Source: Hydnum rufescens UP504
Lineage: Eukaryota > Basidiomycota > Agaricomycetes > Cantharellales > Hydnaceae
Assembly: GCA_014904985.1 (NCBI GenBank)
Contig: MU129030.1
Span: 163,378 to 195,050, forward strand
Direction: 5' to 3'
Length of the DNA: 31,673 bases
The notes beneath the pieces are model-generated. The model was not told the DNA's origin. It made no database searches and saw only the letters and a program-made list of their open reading frames with translations. Shown here piece by piece: positions 8,300 through 17,692 of this stretch; the first letter of the stretch is position 1; every line of letters begins with the position of its first letter. Both the position numbers and the translations under genes were made by a program.

Positions 8300-10226
8300 T
8301 CAAGCCCAGCCATCCCATCGTCCAAATCGTCGAAATTCCTCTAGGACACACTGTCGGCCAACCCTTTCTCCATCCGACTCTGCCTTTTCCTTTTTCTTCC
8401 CCTTGCTGCTCCGTACAGCGGAAGAACCCGAGGAACGGACACCAGGTGGTGCAGACGAGGAAGAGAAGCCAATATGTGGCGGTGGAGATGAAGATGATCC
8501 AGAAGCGACAGACGATACATGATGATGGGAAGTTCGATCTCGATCCCGTGGTTGAGGGATTCGTATTGCGCCTGTAGAGGGTACTGCGGGACTCGGAACA
8601 GTAGATGGGAGCACTTGCGAGTTCGGTGATGATGACGGCACAGACAATCGATACCAGCACCCTGAGTAGGTCAACGCAACCAATTGATACTGCATGACTT
8701 CTTCCTCCACCTCTTCTTCCTCGCACTCGTCTTCGTCCTCGTCATCAAGGGCTATCACGTCTGATACACGGTATTTCCCTTTACCAGTGCCCTTTCCCTT
8801 GAGGGGAACAACAGGAACCGCCGGGAGAGATGGCGGATTAGGATTCACCCGCCGTCGCCGTGTTCGGATACGTACAGGGACTTGTATCCAACCTACAACA
8901 CATTTCTCTTCTTCACCTGCATCCTCACTCGCGGGATAATCACCCCCCGAATTGAGAGCAGATGATAAAGAGATATGGGCAGTTGGACCGGGAAGACGGT
9001 ATGACGCATATGACCATTCAGATGCAAAATACTTTGGAAGACGGAGGAATGGTGACAAGGGCGATAGTGACGAATGACGATTGCTGCGGATAAGAATGGA
9101 ACGCATCAAAGTGATGATCAATAAATGGGCAATTAAATCGGAATAAAAAGGACCGGGAACATACCCCACGGCACCACGATCAGTATCAGGAGTTGGAAGG
9201 CCAATCTTGAAAACGTGGACAGTGCCTTTATCGCTCCACACACACACTTCACTCTCGTCTCCTCTAAACGCAACACCATAGATCTCCGCTTTATCCGTCC
9301 CTCTTCGCAACTCACGGACGAGCTTCCCACTACTAGTGTCCCATACGCGGATCAAAGTCCCGCGCTCGGAGGCAGTAGAAAGCAATCGGCCAGAGGGTGG
9401 GGAGCATAATGTTGACAAAGGAGTCGTGTGGGCGAGGATGATAGAAATGGGCGCCTTTGCACTCGAATTGGTTCGCATTGGCGGAGGCCCGGGAGCTGGT
9501 ATAGGTGGAGGGGGTAGATGAGGCGATATTGGCGATGGTTGGACGGGGGATGGGGTAGGAGGAGGGCATGGAGGTAGATGGATAAGCTGCACGTGGCCGG
9601 TCTGTCGACCAGGAATCGCCAGGAGTGTTGACTCGGGTGCAGTCGCAAGCGACATTAAGCCTATTATCGGAACACTGTCAGATCGCCACATCCTCAGTAA
9701 TGAAATATAATAATTGACGGACCCCGCATGTTGACACATGTTTCCCATTCTCGATATCGTGCAACGACTCCATCTATGAAACGATATACGACAACCCGCC
9801 GCTTAAGAGCCACCGCAAGCCACCCCCGGCGGGCGGCGAGGCCCAGCACGCGCTCTCTGAACTCAAGCTCTGCCACCTCTCGACCAAGAGCATCATCGTA
9901 CATAATGACCTTATTCGGGGGATAGAGGGGGCTTCGCCCCCCTCCCACAAGGAATAGTAATGAAGAAGTATGGAGGGGCTGTACCATAGAAAGTGTCCCC
10001 TTAGTTAAATCTGGGCGAACGGATTGTTAGAATTATAACTTCGCCAAGGCAGCTGAATGCGCATCAGAGGAGGCCTACCTCGCTTACGGAGCAAAGTCAG
10101 AGGCCATGCACGATAGACTGCATAGCCAGTGGAGGTACAAGCAGTGAATATTTGTATCCCTTGGTCGAAGCGGACGTCTATGATGTTCAGTGGTGTTGCG
10201 GGCTGGATGGTGTGCCGGACGTGCAT
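8300..10226 (-). CDS. PROPPIN beta-propeller protein, Hsv2/WDR45-like
   Basis: Exons 10226-10079, 10010-9723, 9660-9165 and 9083-8300 join to 1716 nt (571 residues); introns are 68, 62 and 81 nt. The family signature is the phosphoinositide-binding LRRG in a GKLVRELRRGTDKAEIYGVAF context (PROPPINs have F/L-R-R-G), with a LVGGG...YPPNKV blade near the N-terminus, an RVWDT repeat, and SLSPLSPFLRLPKYFASEWS downstream. PROPPINs bind PI3P or PI(3,5)P2 on autophagic and endosomal membranes and recruit partners. The protein is longer than a simple propeller: it carries a Pro-rich insert after blade 3, an acidic DDEDEDECEEEE-type loop and a Ser-rich basic insert before the conserved end CVLEEFRRFGRWDGW. 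Intron 2 was placed so the joined peptide reads NMRGLMSL, like the family's N-x-(K/R)-G-L. Confidence 0.85.
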
Positions 10227-10901
10227 ATCGCGTTATATGTAGGAAGGACCCAAGCCAAATCACCAGATCATGAGGTCCAAAGTAGTCGCCGAAAGTAAAG
10301 GAGAACAAGCAAGCTCTCCAAAAAGACAAGGGGAGAGGCTCGGTCAGGACTCGAAGAGACGTGATCAGCTTTCGGCACTACGCGAAGGCCACAACAGTCA
10401 AGTGATGATGGCGTTCTTTACTCAAATAACAAGCGACAGTACAACATGCACAGCGACCCTCCCACAAACGTCAATAGATCGATTGGATTCGAATGCAGCC
10501 GTGATACGATGAGCTACCGAAACTTCAAGTCATTAAGTATAGTACATGCCTGGGCAGGAGGCGCATGAATAATGTTCTTGAGGCTTATTACGACTGACAG
10601 GCCAGCAATCTGGTGCTGGCCAGTCGGGGCCCGGGTGCCCACTAGCGTATACTAGGCCGAAAGGGCCGAAGAGCTGCTTTGCACCTTTTGAGAGCTGCAG
10701 CGGGCCCGGATGGCTTTCACCTGCACCAACCCCAAGGAAAGATATCTCTATGAGAACAAATATTATAGTATGACTTCGATGGATGTTGGATCCCCCTGCT
10801 CGCAAGAGTCTAGCATGCAGTCATCTAGTAGTAAGGTCTCAAGTACAACAGCTGAGGGGACACACAAAATGGGCACAAGAAGCAAGAAGGAAAGGCCGTA
10901 A
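10227..10901. other. Intergenic: PROPPIN promoter side and structured GC-rich patch
   Basis: This lies between two minus-strand genes: upstream of the PROPPIN start and downstream of the Boi-like stop. A cluster of palindromes sits at about 10586-10725, including GGCCAGC/GCTGGCC with flanking CGACT/AGTCG arms, GGCCGAAAGGGCC, and two GGGCCCGG(G/A)TG(C/G)C-like copies. No ORF here is convincing. Confidence 0.4.
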
Positions 10902-13885
10902 TCAACGCGAGGCACCAACAAGTGGCCTAGAAAGGTCAATGTAATGATGCTTCACGCTTCGCTCAAGGTTCAACTGTTCCTCCGACCATGCTTTGAGCAC
11001 CTTGACAAGTCGCACGAGCTTCTCTCGGTTGCCCTGCCTCACGTCACTGAACCTAATGTTTCCCGTCCCCACATTATTCTCCAGCAAAAAGGCGAAAAGA
11101 ATAAACAACCCGTCGCTCTGCGACGGGTCGAATGCTGAGTCAGGAACTTACTCGCACCGTTCGAAATGCCCTTAATACTCTCCGCAAGACGGAAGAGTAC
11201 AAGTCCCGTGGAAAGAGAGGTAGAGAGGTCGGTGGCCTTGACGGAGGCGTGCGGTATATGATCGTTTATCCAATTGATTAGTTCGACATCCTCCTGCCAA
11301 AAAAAAAAAAAAAGGTCAGCGAAGGACTCGCTCGTCATGGAGCACAATGTCACATGCATTTTGGGCGACAGCTGTGCTCGAACTGGAAGGAAGCTTGCGT
11401 GATTCTCGTGATAGCCTAAGAGGAGGGACACTCTTGCGCATTGTGGGTAACGCAGAATCCTCGGACACATGACCATCTGGTTCCGGCTGCGTTGACCCAT
11501 TTCCGGATGGCAATCCCATCAGGACGCGAGGGTCGCGTATTGACAGCTGCTTTGAATTCTCACTTCGAAGAGCGCTTCGACGCGCGTCTTGTGTGACCGG
11601 AGACGGTGGACGAGGAGGGGGCGACATAGCCTGTGCGACGCTGAGTGGAATGGTTCGTATGTGAGACGAGGAGACGGTGGGTTCTACCAATAACCCCGCC
11701 CAATGAAGAAGTAGAAGTATCTATTATGGTGTGCAACTCACTGGTGTAATCTCTATCTATCGTCGCCTTTACCAAGGCCTTCATCCACTCTCGCGCAGTC
11801 ACCTCGAGTGCAGAGCTGAGATAATGGGTGCCTCGAATATCGTGCACAATTCCGAATCCGTAACATCCGGGATCTGCATTCTCATCCGCAATTATGCGAG
11901 ATCCCTTGAGGCTAATGTAATCATAGAGCTCGGCTTCCTATGGTCAGGCTCATCAGAACAGGCAGTACGGGAAATAATAGACGGAAGAGGAATGTCCATA
12001 CCCCTGGGTTATAGAAGGAATACAAATGTGGGCCTTTCAAAAGAAAGTACCTTGAGTGCCATATATTATGGCGATCCACCTTCTGCCGTAACCATCCCTC
12101 ACGGTCTGGTTCGCCAATCAGTTGCGGTAGATTTCTGTTGGGGGTCGGGGGAAGAACCTTCTCGGCAGTCTCTGAAGCCATCGGTAATACCGCAGAGTGC
12201 ACTCGTCCATTCTCTTGGGGATCAGATCCAGTTCGGGCACGCCCGCTGATCGAGGATGAAGGTGTGACCAGGCTCCGGATATTGCGAGGAAATCGGGGGG
12301 AGCCAGACGGTAGGTGCCAGAGTGATAAGCTCCGGGTGAGCTTATGGCCGATCCATGAGGATGCTGTATTGTGGGAGGCTTCGCTAGAGACGGCCTCGGG
12401 GCGCCTGCCGGGTCATAACGGCTGGAGGTATCCACGGTCGAGTGCCATGGGGTTGGCTTTGGGGAATCGGCGAGAAAACGATCAAAGGAGGAAGACTGAA
12501 ATTCGGTAGATTCTTCCTTGCCGTTATTATTCCACAAGGGGTGTTGAGATGGGTTGGCGTCAAAAAGACGTTTTGCGGGGGTGTCGATAGAGCTGCTACA
12601 TTCGGGACTAGTCGAACGCATGAATGTAAGGACCTTGGAACCGGAATGACTGGAATCACTAGGAGACGCGTTGCATCGCTCCGCGTGATTCTTGAAGTTT
12701 TTGGGAAATTCTGACATTCTGGGTCTTAAGGTTTCGCTCTGTAGGAGGAATATTCCACATCAATGGTGTTTCAAGAGGAATAATAAAAAGCAGATGCTGA
12801 CATCACTGAAAGCTTCCGGCTCTTCCTGTATCCCCGAAACTCTCTTCGTGCTTGCATCAAACTGTTGAGATCCCCAAAATCGTTCCGAGAGAGAATCAGT
12901 GCTCGGAGGCAATCTGAGAGACATCATCCGCAATTTCTAAATTGATACACGTCATTAATTGGCTCATTTTAAACGGCAGAAAAATAGACCGTACGCCATT
13001 TCGGACCTCCTTGGTCGCGCTGCTGGTAACCCCTGGGTCGATGGCTTTTCCAGTCTCCGGTTTCTGATCGTGCATCTCATGTACATCGCCAGGTTTCATA
13101 TTGTAGAATATATTCGGCATTGATGCCCAAGAGACGTCGAGGGGGGAAGAGATGGTTTCGGGACTGGAGACGAAGTTTGGCTCTGTAGGGAATTGAAGGG
13201 CTGACTTGGATCCATGGATATGTCGCGAGGAGTGTCCAACGTAGTACGTTGGTGGTAAGAATGAGGCGCCAGAAGGGGACCGAAGCTCATTGATTGCGGT
13301 AGAAAGCCGTACACGCTGTCCAAATGCGGCGATATCAAGCTCCTTAAGCATGCATAGATTAAGTTCCAACAGGACATCTCCCGCGATCTCGTGTTCTTGA
13401 GTGATCACAATGATGTACATTAGTATGAATCATCTTTAATGTGAAGCAAACTAACCAATAAACTTTGTGCAGACATTGTCGCCAAATCCCTTCCAGCGGA
13501 GCCAGGCGACGACTTGCTCCATGTTCCACTCATGCGGATTAGTTGGATCGATGTTTACGTACCGCGGTAGCTGCTGAGACGCTCGAGGCGGTGACTGGTG
13601 TGCAGGGCTTGCTCCGCCAGGTCGCGGAGAATGAGGGGCTACTGGAACAGACCCGGGAGCGCTAGTGGGAGGAGTAGGGAACGAGGAAAGCAGGCTAGTG
13701 AAGGGGACAGTTGCAGGTGACGCCCTGGGATATGTGGGAACAGGGGACACTCGCTCGTGACCAAGGTCACTGGAAACGTCAGAGGCTGGAGTCGGGGACG
13801 ACGGCTTGTCCATAATGTCGCCCCCCAAGACAGGCTTGGGGATCGGATGAGCGGTGGCGTGGTGCAAGTGACCATACCTGAGCAT
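10902..13885 (-). CDS. Boi1/2-like polarity scaffold (SAM-PH-CH), 5' end unresolved
   Basis: Exons as read: from about 13885 to 13456, 13395-12923, 12861-12802, 12738-12420, 12363-12002, 11937-11742, 11683-11346, 11293-11152 and 11134-10902. Domains in order: a SAM domain (EWNMEQVVAWLRWKGF... joined to HEIAGDVLLELNLCML), a Ser/Pro-rich linker, a PH domain (DREGWLRQK...SRYFLLKGPHLY, YGFGIVHD, REWMKALVKATIDRDYT), a TIPLSVAQAM linker, and a C-terminal calponin-homology-like domain (ELINWINDHIP...LVLFRLAESIKG...DGLFILFAFLLENN). Yeast Boi proteins act in bud-site polarity and exocytosis downstream of Cdc42. The N-terminal SH3 expected in this family was not found; a short IPRSDISTAPPA segment near 13900-13930 may be its tail. 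Most joins are phase-consistent, but the join at 11135-11151 is not normal. One intron has a run of about 15 T before its acceptor. Confidence 0.75.
11135..11151 (-). other. 17-nt intron-like frame breaker in the CH-domain region
   Basis: On the minus strand this segment reads GTAAGTTCCTGACTCAG: a consensus donor, a CTGAC branch and a CAG acceptor in 17 nt. Removing it restores the frame from the SIKG exon to DGLF. It is far below normal intron length. A 44-nt intron (11135-11178) would also restore frame but would delete the conserved SIKG. Confidence 0.45.
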
Positions 13886-13899
13886 CTGAGAAGCAGGCG

Positions 13900-15400
13900 G
13901 CGCAGTCGAAATATCTGAGCGAGGTATCCCACTTGGTTCGAGTTGGCTTTAGGGTGGGGAGTATGAGAATATGGAATACTGCGGGGCAGAACGGAAGATC
14001 CGATGCTTTAGTTGAAGTGTGATCGTCACCAAATCCATCAAAGATCCCGACTGCCATGATGGATCCTATGGAAGAGAATCCGAGTGCTTATTTTGATTCC
14101 GGCGATTCTGCTCCTACAGCCCCTGGGGATCCTCAGGCCAGGTGTCGCAAAAGCGATCGGGTACACCTGGACATGAACGCAACGCTCTTCAATAGCCTCT
14201 TGTTTATCTACCTTATCTACCGTCGCGCCGTACATTGTCCTAACATTTCTGTGACGTCGGATCGATATGAACGTGAGGAAAGAGTTGAGGGCCTCAGCCA
14301 CAAACAATAGGGGTGGGCAGCTGGATGGTTAACTTTTTTTAACTTTTTGTGTAAATCTAGTCAATTTTCGGCAGTCCCCGGCTGCTAGGCGCTCGGAAAT
14401 TTTCGCTTGATTGCCCCTCTCTGTCGGCTCGAGACCCCTTTTGAGTTCACTGATGGGGGTGAAAACAGTGATCTGCGGTTTCTTGGATGGAAAAACCATA
14501 CCCTTTTTCGAGTGGACTAAAGATACGGCTAAAATCTGAGGCCAGACTGTTTAGCGCTCTGAGAGCCCTTGGTATGCGCAGTGAAGTGAATCTTCTGGCG
14601 GTTTCCGTGACTACTTCGATTTCCCATCCCTGGGAGATAACTAAGATGTACTGATGTCTGATGATATATTAGCTGCATACTCAGACTCCTTCCCAGTCGT
14701 CTTGTAACTCGCTCAAGGAAAACATTGCCCTTTGGTTACCTATACCAGAAAGAAACATTTATGACACTTCCACCTAAAACCTGGGACAAATGGCCGATGT
14801 TACTCCCACCCTCAGGTGCAGGGACTCCAAAACAGTGTTAAAGCTGTGCAACTGACACCGGAGCATAGCGGTGCAGAGGAACTGGTGACAAAGGACCCCG
14901 CGCCGCCAGACCCTTCTGAAATCCGTGAATGGGCTGACTCCGCGGGACCAGAAACCCGCGAATTCTGGATCTAAGTTCCACTGACCTCCAAAAATACGTA
15001 TTCCGATCTATGTGAGTCTGCAAAAAAACAGAAAAGCTCCCGGAGACAGCCGGAGGCTAAAAAAAAAAAAGCTTTAGTATCTCGTGACAGCTCCAGCCTT
15101 CCTCAGTACTGGAAAGCGGATCTGCATTGCACCCGGGGCTGAAATCCGTGAGCGGAAGCATCTACGTTCATCTGCCGCACGTGGAGGAAATGTAGGAAAT
15201 GTCCACCTGACAAATCAAATATCACGAGCATTGTTACAGGCTGATCGTCTACTTGACCCGGCAGAACACTCTGCTCCTCAAATGGAGGCAGGTCATCCGA
15301 GCGGCCTCTAGCCCATATGCCCATGTCCTATATCTGCCTCGATTCTTGCAATAATATTACTTTATAAATTGGCTCTGGTTCCACTCTGATTCCTTCTTCT
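13900..15400. other. Region without a confident gene
   Basis: The right side of the Boi-like gene (to about 14310) should hold its missing 5' exons, but no SH3 domain could be read. From 14310 on there are T-runs, a 12-nt A-run near 15060 and short out-of-frame ORFs. Repeat relics are possible; none was identified. Confidence 0.4.
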
Positions 15401-15409
15401 CTCTTCCCA

Positions 15410-17692
15410 CGATGCCCCAACAGATCATTACAAGTCGCCTCTACCACCCGTAGAGTCCCAGCCAAGCTCCATATTCACTTGCATCTTTTCAGATAAGGCT
15501 TCTCTCGGCACTTCTCCGGCTTACATTGAGCCTGTTTCCGCGGCGTTCGCATATGTCGACCACAGGTCTATGACCTCTCACTCCCAGTAGCCTACACCGT
15601 GAGACAACGAGGGCGCACGCGTGGTCATCTGGCCATGATATTTAGGTACTAGCTTCCTACCCCGGCCTCATCCTCTCTCACATCCCTTCCAGTCCCATGG
15701 CCCTTGACTTTTTTTGGTCTCATCGCCGCCGGACCCCGCCTAACCTTACCCTGTTCTTCATATACCGCTCCAGAACTCGCTCACCAACTCAGAGATTCTC
15801 GTGCCCAAATGATATTCATCCACCCCACTCTCCTCCCCGTCCTTACCCAGACTTCCGCCCTCCTTGGAGTTTCAGACAGTGAAGGACGTAGATTTGTAAT
15901 TATGAGTTATGCAGACCATGATCGCGCAGATGAGAAAGGTGTCATCGGGGATGAATGGACGCGACTGAGCCAGCCCTTCGGTCAGGGCAAGCTCCCCTCA
16001 GAGGAGTTATTTACCGGGGATCAGGTGCATGACACCACCGTCATGTGCTATTCCCCTGTTGCCTTTAGTTCCACCCCCGTGTTCTTATCCAGATTCGATA
16101 GGGGCCTCGGGTCTCAGCAAGGGCGTAGAGGTGTGGCCTTGTCCCCTAAAATTGTTCACCATTGCATACCCACCAGTCTCTTCTTTCGTAGACCACGCAC
16201 AATAACCTCGTATTGTTCCTTGCCGCCTATCGGGCCTATTTTGAAAAGGATCACCCAAAAACTGCCTTCACTGTGGGTGTTTTACCTTATTACCATATTG
16301 CGTTAAGGCCATTCTATTCATCGTCGCTCTACTCGCCCCACTGATTCCTCATTTGCCTCGTGCAGTGGGTACACACCGTTTCGTTTCTGTCCGGAGGCTC
16401 GTATACTCGTTGACCGGATTATCATAAGGCTTGCTCTCTGCTTATTGTTCGATATTTTCGTCCGCGTGCCCCAAGTCGTCATGAACCGCTTCCCGCCCCA
16501 TTTATTCCCCCAGATCGTCGAGAAATACAAAATTTCGATGCGTCGTCCTGAATGCTAACGCCTCCAGAAACGCGACCAACTTGAAAAAAAAAATCCGAAT
16601 TGAAATCATTTCAAAGAGGGTACATCTCCCCCCCCCCCCCTATTTTTGTCACTATACATTCTACCCTGCGTTTAAATTTGACAACTACGATTTCCGGGGG
16701 TGCTGCCCCTTTGGGACGTTCTGATCAAGAAGGTCCTCGCCAAGTTTGCCAAGAGGGGAAACACACAACTCAGGATCGGTCAGCCGTATGTACATCTTCT
16801 CCCTAAAAAATGTGCTTGAACAATCTCATGGAGTATATTCTTCTGTGGTTCCGTCTGATGTAGTTATGGCCTTACGGAAACGTCATCGGGGACGGATTGG
16901 CTCCGCCTCAAGGATTCCATCCGTAAACTTGGGAGTCTTGGTTGGCTCCTTCCCAATCTCGAGGCTCGTCTTGTCGGCGATAACGAGAACGATATCCAGC
17001 CGGGCCCTGAGAATCGCGGCCGAGTTATGGATCCGTATGTACCGATTTCGCCACTATCAATGTGATCTTTCTCTTTCCATTCAACCCCATCGTTCACTGA
17101 ACTTAGGTGGCCCAACTGTTATGAAAGGATACTTGAACAATCCAACTGCCACCCAGAAAGCTATGACTCCGGACGGCTGGTTCAAGACTGACGACATTGT
17201 CATTGTGGATGATGAAAACTTCTTCACCATCCTGGACCGTAAGAAAGAGTTCATCAGATACAAGGCATTTTAGGTCTCGCCTGCCGAGCTCGAAGGGCTG
17301 TTACTCTCGCATGAGGATATTCTGGATACAGCCATCATCGGCGTGGAGTCGCGAGAACAGGCGACGGAACTTCCTCGGTATGTCTATTTCTTCCCTTCGC
17401 GGAGTTTCAATTCGGGATGGCTGATGGTGATGATGACGACGACGTTCATCGGTGATGTGCAGTACGTACATCGCCAGCTCGCGGAATTCTGAGCTCCTAA
17501 AAGATCCCAGGGCGACAGATGCCTTCGGGAAGAGATTTAGGAATGGCTCAGGATCAAGCTCGCCCCTCAGAAATATTTCCGTGGTGGCGTCTTCATCATT
17601 GAGTATATCTGAAAGAGCTTGGTGTGAAACTGTCGTCGTCTGTGCCATGAGTCTGCGATCTGGCTCGAGCCGTAATCGCAAAAGACCTCTAG
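15410..17692 (+). pseudogene. 4-coumarate-CoA-ligase-like AMP-binding enzyme pseudogene
   Basis: Pieces of an ANL-superfamily adenylating enzyme appear in order over 2.3 kb: an N-terminal SSIFTCIFSDKASLGTSPAYIEP stretch (about 15460-15540), SYTAPELAHQLRDS...MIFIHPTLLPVL and MSYADHDRAD (15750-15930), FLAAYRAYFEKDHPKTAFTV then VLPYYHI (16215-16300), QIVEKYKIS (16510), GGAAPLG (16698-16720), LLPNLEARLVGDNEND (16950-16990), and PTVMKGYLNNP, TPDGWFKTDDI, LDRKKEFIRYK (17110-17270). It ends in a QKYFRGGVFIIEY-like core and TAG at 17690-17692. The SGTTG nucleotide loop cannot be read. Several frameshifts, a TAG in place of CAG just after YKAF (17271-17273) and a 12-nt C-run show it is dead. CpG content is normal, so decay differs from that of the transposon block. 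Intact relatives activate aromatic or fatty acids with CoA. Confidence 0.8.

Noticed and set aside
8160..8726. 188-codon minus-strand ORF at the PROPPIN 3' end
   Set aside because: Different frame from the PROPPIN last exon, which is supported by conserved propeller sequence.
11731..12249. 172-codon plus-strand ORF
   Set aside because: Antisense to the PH-domain exons of the Boi-like gene, which match the family well.
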